Numbered from the stretch's first letter, positions 49,005-58,313 are shown. The stretch is 64,000 nt of DNA from Telmatospirillum sp. J64-1 (GCF_006980715.1 NZ_SBHN01000006.1:62001-126000); one strand, 5' to 3'. The notes: a model not told the origin generated them from the sequence alone. Translations and numbers: made by a program.

Positions 49005-49520
49005 TCAAGAGCTATTCTTAGGGGAATCCTGTGGCGCGAACAAGGCATCGACGAGCAGAAGACCCGCTCCGACGACGATTCCCGCATCCGCTATATTGAA
49101 AGCGGGCCAATGATACCCGAAAGCGTGGAAATCCAGGAAGTCGGCCACGGCGCCGAAACGCGCGCGGTCGATGACGTTGCCCAGGGCACCGCCGATGACC
49201 AGTCCCAGGGCCAGCGGCACCAGCCTCCCTTCAGCCTTGCGCAGCCAGAACAGCAGGCCGATGACGATGGCCAGCGACAGCAGCGACAGGATCAGGGCGT
49301 TGTGGTCGCCGCCATTGTTGAAGATGCCGAAGCTGATGCCCCGGTTCCAGGTCATGACGATGTTGAAGAAGGGCGTGACCTCGAAGCGGATGGGCGACCA
49401 GAAGGGGGTGTGATCCACCCCTTCCGGCCGCAGGGCTTCGATCGCCCAGAATTTGGTGAGCTGGTCGAGGACCAGGACCACCAGGGCGCAAGCCAGCCCC
49501 AGGCGCATCGCAGGCCTCAT
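49005..49520 (-). CDS. lspA: Lipoprotein signal peptidase
   Basis: Membrane aspartic peptidase that removes lipoprotein signals. From the ATG at 49520, which overlaps the ileS stop (ATGA), it is 171 residues with four membrane helices. Catalytic aspartates lie in GGALGNVIDR and AFNIADAGIV, and VMTWNRGISFGIF is the third conserved motif. It is coupled to ileS, the common ileS-lspA pair. Confidence 0.96.
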   Translation of the reverse strand: MRPAMRLGLACALVVLVLDQLTKFWAIEALRPEGVDHTPFWSPIRFEVTPFFNIVMTWNRGISFGIFNNGGDHNALILSLLSLAIVIGLLFWLRKAEGRLVPLALGLVIGGALGNVIDRARFGAVADFLDFHAFGYHWPAFNIADAGIVVGAGLLLVDALFAPQDSPKNSS

Positions 49521-52372
49521 TGGGCGGATGCCATCAGGGTGTCGACCGCATCGGCGCAGCGGTTGCACAGGCCCGGATGCCCGTGGTCATGCTCCTTCAC
49601 CTCGGGCAGCACCTTCCAGCAGCGCTCGCATTTCTCGCCCTCGGCGCCATGGGGCAGCACGCCCACGCCGTCGATGCCGTCGATGGTGAAGGCGCCTTCC
49701 GGCGCAGCCCCCTCGATCACCTCGATGCCCGAGGTGATGGCGATCTCGGCCAGATCCAGCCCTTGCAGGGCCTGGAGATGCTGCGCGCCGACATAGACCG
49801 CCGGGCGGGCCTGGAGGCTGGAGCCGATGCGCTTTTCCTTGCGCTCGATCTCAAGGGCGCCGGTGACGACGCGGCGCACGTCGCGCACCACTTCCCAGCG
49901 TGCCGCCAGGATGTCGTCGCGCCAGGAAGCCGGGATGTCGGGGAAGAGCTGCAGATGCACGCTCTCGTCCTCGCCCGGGAAACGCGCCAGCCAGGCTTCC
50001 TCGGCGGTGAAGCAGATGAAGGGGGCCAGCCAGCGCGTCAGGCAGTGGAACAGCTGGTCCATCACCGTGCGGGTAGCGCGGCGGCGCAGGCTGCCCGCTG
50101 CGTCGCAATAGAGCGAGTCCTTGCGGATATCGAAATAGAAGGCCGACAGGTCCACGGCGCAGAAATTATGCAATTCCGTGAACAGCGCGTGGAACTGGAA
50201 GTCGTTGCAGCCCTTGCGCACCACCTCGTCCAGCTCGCTCAGGCGATGCAGCACCCAGCGTTCCAGTTCGGGCATCTGTTCGACCGGCAGGCGCTCGTCC
50301 TCGGTGAAGCCGTCCAGGCTGCCCAGCAGATAGCGCAGCGTGTTGCGCAGGCGGCGATAGACATCGACATGCGACTTCAGGATTTCCTTGCCGATGCGCA
50401 GGTCGTCGGAATAATCCGAGCCGACCACCCACAGGCGCAGGATATCGGCCCCCGATTCGTCCACCACTTCCTGCGGCGCGACCACATTGCCCAGCGACTT
50501 GGACATCTTGCGGCCCTGCTCGTCGAGCACGAAGCCGTGGGTCAGCACGGCCTCATAGGGCGCGCGGCCACGGGTGCCGCAGCTTTCCAGCAGCGAGGAA
50601 TGGAACCAGCCGCGATGCTGGTCCGAACCTTCGAGGTAAAGCGAGGCCGGCCATTTCAGGTCCCAGGGGCCGTTCTCCAGCACGAAGGAATGGGTCGAGC
50701 CGGAATCGAACCAGACGTCCAGGATGTCGAAGACCTGCTCGTAATCCTCGGCCTTGTAGGCCTCGCCCAGGAAGGTTTGCGGATCGGCGGCGAACCAGGC
50801 ATCCGCCCCCTTCTCGGCGACCGCGGCGATGATGCGTTCGTTCACGGCCTCGTCGCGCAGCACCTCGCCCGTCCGCTTGTTGACGAAGACGGTGATCGGC
50901 ACGCCCCAGGCGCGCTGGCGCGACACGCACCAATCGGGGCGCGCCTCGACCATGGAGCGGATGCGGTTGCGCCCCTGGGCGGGAACGAAGCGGGTCTCGT
51001 CGATGGCGGTCAGGGCCTTGGCGCGCAGATCGTTCTTCTCCATCGAGATGAACCATTGCGGCGTGTTGCGGAAGATCAGCGGGGCCTTCGAGCGCCAGGA
51101 ATGGGGATAGGAATGCTCGATCTTGCCGTGATGCAGCAGTGCGCCCTGTTCCTTCATCGCCTCGATCACCGGCTTGGCGACGGGCGAGTAGTATTTCCCG
51201 TTCTTGCCCTGGTCCAGGACCTTCATGCCGGCGAAGACCGGAACATGCGGGTAATAGCTGCCGTCGGGCTGCACGGTGTCGGGAACGGGGATGCCGTGGG
51301 CGGTGCCGAGATGCCAGTCGTCCTCGCCATGACCGGGGGCGATATGGACGAAGCCGGTGCCGTCCTCGTCGGTGACGAAGTCGCCGCCCAGCATCGGCAC
51401 GTCGAAGTCAAAGCCCCGCGCCCGCAAGGGGTGATGCAGGATGGTGCCGGCCAGGGACGCCCCCGCGACCTCGGCCACCTGACGGAAGCCGGTGACCTTG
51501 GCGTCGTTCAGCACTTTCTCCGCCAGGGCCTTGGCCAGGACCAGGCGCTCGCCGGACTTGGCCAGCGAGTCCTCGGCCACCGTCTCGATTTCATAGACGC
51601 CGTATTCGATCTCGGGACCGAAGGCGACGGCGCGGTTGCCGGGCATGGTCCAGGGCGTGGTGGTCCAGATCACCACCGAGGCGCCTTCGATCTCGGGCAG
51701 GCCGGCGGTCACCACCGGGAACTTGACCCAGATGGTGATCGAGGTGTGGTCGTGATATTCCACCTCGGCATCGGCCAGGGCGGTCTTTTCGACCACCGAC
51801 CACATCACCGGCTTGGCGCCGCGATAGAGCCCGCCATTCATGACGAACTTGGTCAGCTCGCGCACGATCTGCGCTTCCGCCGCATAGGCCATGGTAGTGT
51901 AGGGCTGCGCCCAATTGCCCTCGACGCCCAGGCGCTTGAATTCCTCGCGCTGGATATCGACCCATTTCTGGGCGAACTGTCGGCATTCCTCGCGGAATTC
52001 CACCGGATCGACGGCATCCTTGTCCTTGCCCTCGGCGCGGTATTTTTCCTCGATCTTCCACTCGATGGGCAGGCCGTGGCAGTCCCAGCCGGGGACGTAA
52101 TCGGCGTCCTTGCCCATCATCTGCTGCGAGCGGTTGATGACGTCCTTGAGGATCTTGTTCAGCGCGTGGCCGATATGCAGATGGCCGTTGGCATAGGGCG
52201 GGCCGTCATGCAGGACGAACTTCTCGCGGCCCTTGGCGGCCTTGCGCAGGCGGCCATACAGATCCATCGCCGCCCAGCGCGCCAGAAGCTGCGGTTCCTT
52301 CTGCGGCAGACCGGCCTTCATGGGGAAGTCGGTCTTGGGCAGGAAGACAGTCGTTTTATAGTCCACGCTCAT
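49517..52372 (-). CDS. ileS: Isoleucyl-tRNA synthetase
   Basis: Charges tRNA-Ile. The 951-residue protein has the HIGH motif (GHLHIGHALNKILKD) near residue 65, the KMSKS motif (GRKMSKSLGNV) near 620, the editing domain between, and a C-terminal zinc finger with paired Cys (CERCW...CNRC). Length is normal. It starts 13 bases after ribF, giving the operon ribF-ileS-lspA with the DUF3035 gene next. Confidence 0.97.
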   Translation of the reverse strand: MSVDYKTTVFLPKTDFPMKAGLPQKEPQLLARWAAMDLYGRLRKAAKGREKFVLHDGPPYANGHLHIGHALNKILKDVINRSQQMMGKDADYVPGWDCHGLPIEWKIEEKYRAEGKDKDAVDPVEFREECRQFAQKWVDIQREEFKRLGVEGNWAQPYTTMAYAAEAQIVRELTKFVMNGGLYRGAKPVMWSVVEKTALADAEVEYHDHTSITIWVKFPVVTAGLPEIEGASVVIWTTTPWTMPGNRAVAFGPEIEYGVYEIETVAEDSLAKSGERLVLAKALAEKVLNDAKVTGFRQVAEVAGASLAGTILHHPLRARGFDFDVPMLGGDFVTDEDGTGFVHIAPGHGEDDWHLGTAHGIPVPDTVQPDGSYYPHVPVFAGMKVLDQGKNGKYYSPVAKPVIEAMKEQGALLHHGKIEHSYPHSWRSKAPLIFRNTPQWFISMEKNDLRAKALTAIDETRFVPAQGRNRIRSMVEARPDWCVSRQRAWGVPITVFVNKRTGEVLRDEAVNERIIAAVAEKGADAWFAADPQTFLGEAYKAEDYEQVFDILDVWFDSGSTHSFVLENGPWDLKWPASLYLEGSDQHRGWFHSSLLESCGTRGRAPYEAVLTHGFVLDEQGRKMSKSLGNVVAPQEVVDESGADILRLWVVGSDYSDDLRIGKEILKSHVDVYRRLRNTLRYLLGSLDGFTEDERLPVEQMPELERWVLHRLSELDEVVRKGCNDFQFHALFTELHNFCAVDLSAFYFDIRKDSLYCDAAGSLRRRATRTVMDQLFHCLTRWLAPFICFTAEEAWLARFPGEDESVHLQLFPDIPASWRDDILAARWEVVRDVRRVVTGALEIERKEKRIGSSLQARPAVYVGAQHLQALQGLDLAEIAITSGIEVIEGAAPEGAFTIDGIDGVGVLPHGAEGEKCERCWKVLPEVKEHDHGHPGLCNRCADAVDTLMASAQ

Positions 52373-52385
52373 TGTCTCAAGCTCG

Positions 52386-53372
52386 TCAGCAATGGGGCCC
52401 GGGCACCACAGGCCCCGGCTCGCCGGAAAAATTCATCGCCTCCAGGACGCGCCGGGCATCGGCGGCATCCTGGTTAATTTGGGCCTTCAGGGCATCTATA
52501 CCATCGAACTTCCGTTCAGGCCGCAGGAAGTCCACCAGGGCCACGCGCAAATGCTGGCCGTAAAGGTCGCCGCTGTAATCCAGAAGATGGACTTCCAGCA
52601 GCGCCTCGGTCTTGTCGAAGGTAGGACGGCGCCCGAAATTCGCCACCCCGTTCATCCACAGCGTCTCGCCGCCCCGGTCCACGCCGGCGCGCACCGCATA
52701 GACGCCGCGCGCCGGATGCAGATATTCGCCCAGATGCAAGTTGGCGGTGGGGAAACCGATGGTGCGCCCGCGCGCATCGCCATGTTCGACCCGGCCCTCG
52801 ATCTCCCAATAGCGGCCCAGCAGGCGGGACGCCTCGCCGGGTCGGCCGGCGGCCAGATGTTCGCGGATACGGGTCGAGGAATAGACCACCCCGCCCTCGC
52901 CGCGCACCGGCTCGACCGTATCGACGCCGAAGCCATGGCGGACGGCCATGTCGCGCAGCAATTGCGGATCGCCCTGGCGTCCCTTGCCGAAGACGTAGTC
53001 GTAGCCGACCACCACATGGCGCACGCCCAGTCCGGCGACCAGCACTTCCTCGACGAAGCGTTCGGCCGTCAGGGCGGCGAAGGCGCTGTCGAAATGCTGC
53101 ATGAACAATGACTCGACGCCCAGGGCCTCGATCAGCCGCGCCTTGATGCGGAAAGGCGACAGGCGGAAATTCGCCAAGGCAGGATTGAAGAAGGCGCGGG
53201 GATGGGGCTCGAAGGTCATCACCCCCGAGGGAACGCCCAGATCGGCGGCCACGGCAAGGGCGCGGCCGATCACGGCCTGATGGCCGCAATGGACACCATC
53301 GAAATTCCCAAGCGCGACCACGCCGCCCTTCACCTCGGCGGGCAATTCGGCGTAGTGGCGAAAGATGCGCAT
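52386..53372 (-). CDS. ribF: Bifunctional riboflavin kinase / FMN adenylyltransferase
   Basis: Makes FMN and FAD. From the ATG at 53372 it is 328 residues. The N-terminal adenylyltransferase domain has ALGNFDGVHCGHQAVI and YSSTRIREHL; the C-terminal kinase domain has GRTIGFPTANL and MNGVANFGRRPTF. A hairpin followed by T-rich sequence lies 60-95 bases upstream of the start (53433-53466). I see no FMN riboswitch signature there. Confidence 0.95.
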   Translation of the reverse strand: MRIFRHYAELPAEVKGGVVALGNFDGVHCGHQAVIGRALAVAADLGVPSGVMTFEPHPRAFFNPALANFRLSPFRIKARLIEALGVESLFMQHFDSAFAALTAERFVEEVLVAGLGVRHVVVGYDYVFGKGRQGDPQLLRDMAVRHGFGVDTVEPVRGEGGVVYSSTRIREHLAAGRPGEASRLLGRYWEIEGRVEHGDARGRTIGFPTANLHLGEYLHPARGVYAVRAGVDRGGETLWMNGVANFGRRPTFDKTEALLEVHLLDYSGDLYGQHLRVALVDFLRPERKFDGIDALKAQINQDAADARRVLEAMNFSGEPGPVVPGPHC

Positions 53373-53432
53373 CGGCGGAGCAGTCCCTCTCCAGGTCAGT
53401 CGGCCGCGCCGGAACTGGCGCAAAACCGAAAA

Positions 53433-53466
53433 CGACCCGCAAGCAAAGCACGGGCTTTGCGGGTCG
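53433..53466 (-). terminator. Hairpin with T-rich tail upstream of ribF
   Basis: CGACCCGCAAGC and GCTTTGCGGGTCG pair around a short loop; read leftwards the hairpin is followed by TTTTCGGTTTT. It could be a second terminator after the MaoC gene or an attenuator in a ribF leader. Distance to the ribF ATG is about 60 bases. Confidence 0.55.
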
Positions 53467-53497
53467 CAACGGCCGGTCAGGGGTAATCCATTGTTGC

Positions 53498-53544
53498 AAA
53501 AAGCGCAAGCCTCCCGCCCCTGCGGCAGGAGGCTACGGCTTTTT
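53498..53544. terminator. Terminator after MaoC gene
   Basis: Nested stems AAAAAGC/GCTTTTT (outer) and AGCCTCC/GGAGGCT (inner) form a symmetrical hairpin 12 bases after the MaoC-type gene. The outer A/T stem would supply the U-tract in either direction. Confidence 0.85.
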
Positions 53545-53555
53545 CAAGGGCAGGA

Positions 53556-53993
53556 TCAGCCGCGCGAGGGCACCATCAGGGTGGCGTCGCCGTCGATCAC
53601 GATCTTTTCGCCGACCGAGCAGGTGGTCTTGAAGCTGGCGAATTTCTTCTCGGCATTCAGGGCGGTGATCTCGGCGCGCGCGACCACGGTGTCGCCGATC
53701 TTGACCGGTGCCTTGAACTTCAGGTTCTGGGCGACATAGATGCAGCCCGGCCCCGGCAGCTTGGTGCCGAAGACGGTGGAGATGAAGCTGGCCGAAAGCA
53801 TGCCGTGGGCGATGCGGCCCTTGAACATGGTCTGGGCGGCGTAATCCTGGTTCAGATGGACGGGATTGGTATCGCCGGAAACGCCCGAAAAGAGCAGGAT
53901 ATCGGCTTCGGTGACGGTCTTGGCGAAAACCGCCGACTGACCGACGGAAAGGTCCTCGAAGTAGTAACCGGTGAATTCGCTGGCGTCCGACAT
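53556..53993 (-). CDS. MaoC-family (R)-specific enoyl-CoA hydratase (PhaJ-like)
   Basis: Hot-dog-fold dehydratase; PhaJ-type members convert trans-2-enoyl-CoA to (R)-3-hydroxyacyl-CoA, a link to polyhydroxyalkanoate. The 145-residue protein from the ATG at 53993 (GGAG upstream) has the hydratase-2 motif FSGVSGDTNPVHLNQDYA with the catalytic Asp/His pair, then FKGRIAHGMLSASFIS. No phaC or other PHA gene is adjacent, so the pathway is inferred from the family only. Confidence 0.9.
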   Translation of the reverse strand: MSDASEFTGYYFEDLSVGQSAVFAKTVTEADILLFSGVSGDTNPVHLNQDYAAQTMFKGRIAHGMLSASFISTVFGTKLPGPGCIYVAQNLKFKAPVKIGDTVVARAEITALNAEKKFASFKTTCSVGEKIVIDGDATLMVPSRG

Positions 53994-54153
53994 CGTGGTC
54001 TCCGTCACGTTTTTCTGCAATGCAGCAAAGAATGGGGGGACTATAGCGCACGCGCAAGAGGCGAACAAGATATCCCCCCGCTTGCGTCATGGATATTTCC
54101 CATTTCCAGGCCGCATCCCCGCCCCTATCTTGCGGGCATAGGAGGCAAAAGAC

Positions 54154-54528
54154 ATGAAAGCAGCGCGTTTCCGCCCTTCCTTCCCCCTCCGGGGGCGGGC
54201 CGTCCTTCTTCTCGGCCTCGGCCTGACGGCCCTGTCCGCCTGCACGCCCGCCGGGTTCGACTGGATCAATCCCGCCCTACCGGAAGAGCAATGGCGGGCC
54301 GATTACCGCGATTGCCGCAGCCGCGCCGAACGCCTGACCGCCCCGCCGGGCGGCACGCAGCCCCTGGGGCCACCGGGCAACCAGCGCTGGGAAAACCCCA
54401 TCGCCGAGGCCGACCGCGAGATCGAGAGCCGCCAGGCCCAGGCCCTGACGGACAGCTGCATGCGCGGCCTGGGCTATGTGCGGGCCAGCGAATCCCCGGC
54501 GGTCACGCCCAATGCCTCGGGATCGTAG
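54154..54528 (+). CDS. Small lipoprotein of unknown function
   Basis: A 124-residue protein with a lipoprotein signal (AVLLLGLGLTALSAC; Cys at residue 30), then a polar region with several Arg and two further Cys (DYRDCRSRAER; DSCMRGLGYV). I do not recognise the family, but the two-Cys pattern resembles small envelope proteins with one disulfide. Its last 55 bases overlap the 3' end of the convergent alpha-glucosidase gene. GGAGG precedes the start. Confidence 0.75.
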   Translation: MKAARFRPSFPLRGRAVLLLGLGLTALSACTPAGFDWINPALPEEQWRADYRDCRSRAERLTAPPGGTQPLGPPGNQRWENPIAEADREIESRQAQALTDSCMRGLGYVRASESPAVTPNASGS

Positions 54529-56177
54529 GACAGGAAGGCCACGCCCCAGCCTTCCAGCAGCACCCCGTCCTCGCCCGCGCGGGCATCGCAGCCGGGATCC
54601 CCGATCAGCGCCCAGCCCGGCGCCAGGGGCACGGAATGCGGCTCCCGCGCGGTATTGAACAGGCAGAGCAGCCGCCGCTCGCCCAGCCGGGCATCCGTCA
54701 GGCGGCGTTCGAAGGCCACAACCGGCCCGCCGCCCCCGGCCAGATGCATGGAACCGGCCACCATCTCGGGCCGGCTGCGCCGCCAGGACAGGAAGCGGCG
54801 GCAGAAGGACAGCACCGAATCCGGATCGGCCTGCTGACGGTCCACGGCCAGGGCGTGATGCGCCTCGGGCATGGGCAGCCAAGGTTCGGCCTCGCTGAAT
54901 CCGGCATGACGCTCGCGGGCACGCCAGGGCATCGGCGTGCGGCTGCCGTCCCGGCCCTTGAACTGGGGCCAGAAATTGATGCCGAAGGGATCGCGCAGGC
55001 GCTCGTAGGGCACCTCCGCCTCGGTCAGGCCCAGTTCCTCGCCCTGATACAGACAGGCGCTGCCGCGCAAGGACAGCAGCAGCGCCAGGGCCAGCTTGGC
55101 GAAGCGGGGCGAGCCGTCGCCCCAGCGGCTGGCCACCCGCTCGACGTCATGGTTCGAGAAGGCCCAGCACAGCCAGCCTTCCTCGTCGAAATGAGCCTCG
55201 GCCTCGGCGATGGACTGGCGCAGAGCCTCGGGCGTGAAGGGACGGCGCATGATGTCCAGGGTATAGGCCATGTGGAAGCGCGTGCCGCCGGAGGTATAGG
55301 CCGCCGCGCGGGCCAGGGCGCCGGGCTGGCTGGACAGTTCGGCCACCGTGGTGGTGCCGGGATATTCGTCCATCAAGGCGCGGATACGCTCGGCCAGATC
55401 CACCACGCCGGACTGGGTGGTGTCGTAGAGATGCCGCTGCATCCCGAACAGCTTGACCGGATAATCCCCCTCCGCCGGGCGCGGCGCCGGGGGATTGGAG
55501 CGCAGGTCCGGGTCGTGGAGCATGAAATCCACCGCGTCGAGGCGGAAGCCATCCACGCCCCGATCCAGCCAGAAGCGCCCGGCATCCAGGACGGCGTCGA
55601 GCACCGCGGGATTGCGCAGGTTCAGCGCCGGCTGGCTGGACAGGAAATGATGCAGGTAATAGCGCCGCCGCCGCGGCTCCCACCGCCAGGCCGGGCCGCC
55701 GAAGACCGACAGCCAGTTGTTGGGCGGGCTGCCGTCGGGCTTGGGTTCGGACCAGACATACCAGTCGCCCTTGGGCCCGCCGGGATCGACACAGCTTTCC
55801 ACGAACCAGGGATGACGGTCCGAGGTGTGACTCCACACCTGGTCGATCAGCACCTTCAGCCCCAAAGCATGGGCGCGTTCCACCACCCGGTCGAAATCGG
55901 CCAGCGTGCCGAAGATCGGGTCGACGTCCCGGTAATCCGAGACGTCATAGCCGAAATCCTGCATGGGCGAGGTGAAGAAGGGGGCAATCCAGATGGCGTC
56001 CGCCCCAAGATCGGCGACGTGATCCAGATGGTCGGCCACACCGGCCAGATCGCCGATGCCGTCGCCATTGCCGTCCTGGAAGGAACGCGGATAGATCTGA
56101 TAGATGACCGCCCCCCGCCACCATGCGGGGGAATGCCGCAGCAAGGCGGCGGAAGAATCCTTGGGGCTCTGCGTCAT
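54474..56177 (-). CDS. Alpha-glucosidase, GH13 family
   Basis: Cytoplasmic enzyme splitting alpha-linked glucosides. The 567-residue protein has the GH13 motifs: IYPRSFQDGNGDGIGDLAG, LIDQVWSHTSDRHPWF (region I), GFRLDAVDF with the nucleophile Asp (II), TTVAELSS with the acid Glu (III) and FSNHDVERV (IV). No signal peptide is seen. The pattern fits oligo-1,6-/alpha-glucosidases rather than amylases. pgi, 47 kb away, would receive the resulting hexose after phosphorylation. No sugar transporter is adjacent. Confidence 0.93.
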   Translation of the reverse strand: MTQSPKDSSAALLRHSPAWWRGAVIYQIYPRSFQDGNGDGIGDLAGVADHLDHVADLGADAIWIAPFFTSPMQDFGYDVSDYRDVDPIFGTLADFDRVVERAHALGLKVLIDQVWSHTSDRHPWFVESCVDPGGPKGDWYVWSEPKPDGSPPNNWLSVFGGPAWRWEPRRRRYYLHHFLSSQPALNLRNPAVLDAVLDAGRFWLDRGVDGFRLDAVDFMLHDPDLRSNPPAPRPAEGDYPVKLFGMQRHLYDTTQSGVVDLAERIRALMDEYPGTTTVAELSSQPGALARAAAYTSGGTRFHMAYTLDIMRRPFTPEALRQSIAEAEAHFDEEGWLCWAFSNHDVERVASRWGDGSPRFAKLALALLLSLRGSACLYQGEELGLTEAEVPYERLRDPFGINFWPQFKGRDGSRTPMPWRARERHAGFSEAEPWLPMPEAHHALAVDRQQADPDSVLSFCRRFLSWRRSRPEMVAGSMHLAGGGGPVVAFERRLTDARLGERRLLCLFNTAREPHSVPLAPGWALIGDPGCDARAGEDGVLLEGWGVAFLSYDPEALGVTAGDSLART

Positions 56178-56229
56178 GTCCCCAGGATAACCCGCCTTTT
56201 GCGGCGATTTGAAGGCTTAAAGCTGCGGC

Positions 56230-56649
56230 CTATTTGTTGATATAGGGCATGTATTGCTTGTCCGAGCGCAGGATATGCTGGGTCAGCCAGTTGCGCAGAA
56301 ACTCCATCACCTCGTCCACATTGATGGTGGAGGGATCCTTCTTGTACAGAGTGGCGATGTCGCGGGCCGTCTTCTCGATCTCGCGGTGCTTGGCGACGTG
56401 CTCGACGAAGTCGGGGAAATCCGCCGCCTTCATGATCTCTTCCTCGCGGGCGAAATGGGTCTCGATGTAATTGACCATGTTGTCGATGACCCGGCCGATC
56501 TCGTCCGGCCCGGCCTTCTGATCCACCGTGGACTGCAAATGATTGATGATGTTGATCAGTGTCTGATGGTCGAAATCCAGGACCATGTTGCCGACACTGT
56601 ATTCGGGCCGCCACTCGATGAATTTGGCCGAACCGCCCAGATAGACCAT
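56230..56649 (-). CDS. Bacteriohemerythrin
   Basis: O2-binding di-iron protein of 139 residues. All seven iron ligands can be assigned: His in LDFDHQTLINIINHL, His and Glu in THFAREEEIM, two His in EHVAKHREIE, and His and Asp in TQHILRSDKQYMP. It is a single-domain protein without a signalling partner in the same frame. Its 52-base distance from the glucosidase start suggests possible cotranscription. A role in O2 sensing or delivery is inferred. Confidence 0.93.
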   Translation of the reverse strand: MVYLGGSAKFIEWRPEYSVGNMVLDFDHQTLINIINHLQSTVDQKAGPDEIGRVIDNMVNYIETHFAREEEIMKAADFPDFVEHVAKHREIEKTARDIATLYKKDPSTINVDEVMEFLRNWLTQHILRSDKQYMPYINK

Positions 56650-56912
56650 CCACCACCTCTATCGCCGGAAAACGAAATCCCCCGCCAGCGGCGCTCCCGT
56701 CGTGAAGAGAGACCGTCAAAGCGCCACTGTTTCTAGGGGCATCCTATCGCAGTCACGGAGGCGACACAATTCCGGAGTAGGGTGGACACCTTAGGAGGGA
56801 GAGGAAGCGCCCTCTTTCCCTGTGCGGGCGCATTTCATCAGGTGTTTTTTAACTTTCACATCGATAGGATATCTGGCGCCGCCGGAGCGGCGAGGAAGGA
56901 GAGTCTTTATCC

Positions 56913-58313
56913 ATGAGCGAAGCGGCCCCTACGGCTTTCACTGTCGCCGGCCATACCATTCCGGCCCCGGTGGTGGACAGCATCCGCCGCGCCTCGGAAA
57001 AGACCGGCGTCAGCTTCAGCTTCCTCATGGCCCAGGCCAGCCGCGAAAGCGCCTTCCGCCCGACGGCCCAGAACAGCAAATCCACCGCCGCGGGCCTGTT
57101 CCAGTTCACCGCCGGAACATGGCTGGAACTGGTCCACAGGCACGGCCAGGCCCATGGCCTGGGCGAAGCCAGCGCCAAGATCCGCCGTTCCGCCGACGGC
57201 CGACTGCATGTGGACGACCCGCAGGCGCGGCGCGACATCCTGAATCTGCGCCGCGATCCCGAACTGGCCGCCGTGATGGCCGCCGAATACGCCCGCGACA
57301 ACCGCGCCCATCTGGAACGCAACCTGCAGCGGCAGGTCGGCTGGGCCGATCTCTACCTCGCCCATTTCCTCGGCCCCGGCGGCGCCTTGCGCATGCTGAA
57401 GGCCCATGCCTCGGATGACAGCCAACTGGCGGCGGACCTGCTGCCCGAAGCGGCGCGCAGCAATCCCCAGGTCTTCTTCGCCCGGATGGAGGAAGAACGC
57501 AGCGCCCGCAGCGTGGCCAATGTCTACGAATCCCTGTCCGCCCGCATCGAGCGGCCCATGCGCCAGTTCGCCGCCCTGAAGCAGGAACTGGGCATCGGCG
57601 TGCCGCCGCCGCCCGGCGTCAAGCCCGAAACGCCCGCCCCCGCTCCGGTGATGATGGCGCAGGCCCAGCCGCCAGCGGCGGAGCCTCCCCCCATTCCGCA
57701 GGCCAAGCCGACGGCCCCGGTGATGATGGCCGCCGTGCCCGAACCGAAGCCGGACGCCCCGGTTCTGGTCGCCACCGCACCACCGGCCAAGCCCGAGGCC
57801 CCGGTCCTGGTCGCGACGGCGCCGCCCCCGAAACCCGACATGCCCGTGCTGATCGCCACGGCACCGCCGCCCAAGCCGGAACAACCGGTCATGACGGCCG
57901 CCGCGGCGGAGGCGGAAGAGTCCGCGGATCCGTGGCTGCTGGCGCATATGCTGCCCCAGCCGCCGCACAAGCCCGACCAGGTGACCAGCTATACCCGGCT
58001 GGCAGGTCTCTACGACCTGCCCCTGCCGTCGCCGCTGGACCTGCCGTCCCATGCGCCGCAGGACGCCGCCCCGGCGGAAACCGCCGCCGAACCGGAATGG
58101 GAGGGAACGCGGGTCGTCCTCGCCCAGTTGGACAGCGCCCACCAGATTTCCGGCCCCATGCCGCCGCCCTTCGAGATGGCCGAGCGCATCTCCGCCCCCA
58201 TGCCGCCGCCGCCCGCCGCCACCGCCGTGGAGAAGACCCTCGAGGCCGAAACCACGCCCGAGGGGCTGGCGGGCCGCCTCGCCGCCGCCCTGCGCCGTAC
58301 GTTGCTGGGCTAG
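56913..58313 (+). CDS. Lytic transglycosylase with proline-rich repeat tail
   Basis: Soluble-type lytic transglycosylase of 466 residues. The SLT domain (residues ~15-180) has the catalytic Glu at 45 in QASRESAFRP, and STAAGLFQFTAGTWLELV. From ~residue 240 a Pro/Ala-rich tail contains about four imperfect 14-15 residue units of the type APVLVATAPPxKPE, and ends in GLAGRLAAALRRTLLG. No signal peptide is evident, so export could depend on another route, such as the flagellar system; this is speculation. The repeats differ at DNA level, so they are not a recent expansion. Confidence 0.9.
   Translation: MSEAAPTAFTVAGHTIPAPVVDSIRRASEKTGVSFSFLMAQASRESAFRPTAQNSKSTAAGLFQFTAGTWLELVHRHGQAHGLGEASAKIRRSADGRLHVDDPQARRDILNLRRDPELAAVMAAEYARDNRAHLERNLQRQVGWADLYLAHFLGPGGALRMLKAHASDDSQLAADLLPEAARSNPQVFFARMEEERSARSVANVYESLSARIERPMRQFAALKQELGIGVPPPPGVKPETPAPAPVMMAQAQPPAAEPPPIPQAKPTAPVMMAAVPEPKPDAPVLVATAPPAKPEAPVLVATAPPPKPDMPVLIATAPPPKPEQPVMTAAAAEAEESADPWLLAHMLPQPPHKPDQVTSYTRLAGLYDLPLPSPLDLPSHAPQDAAPAETAAEPEWEGTRVVLAQLDSAHQISGPMPPPFEMAERISAPMPPPPAATAVEKTLEAETTPEGLAGRLAAALRRTLLG

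Noticed and set aside
49520-52477. 985-residue open frame on the + strand
   Set aside because: It lies exactly opposite ileS; its composition (many His, Gln, Gly, Arg, Asp) is what a GC-rich antisense frame gives, with no domain.
52386-53555. FMN riboswitch ahead of ribF
   Set aside because: The leader has hairpins but none of the conserved RFN element segments.
56230-56719. Longer start for the hemerythrin gene or a second frame over it
   Set aside because: The alternate frame at 56174-56719 shows no hemerythrin ligands and low-complexity composition; the shorter ATG at 56649 gives a full-length domain.
57631-57900. Repeats in the transglycosylase gene as a CRISPR or minisatellite
   Set aside because: Units are in-frame, diverged and encode a proline-rich tail; no constant repeats with unique spacers.
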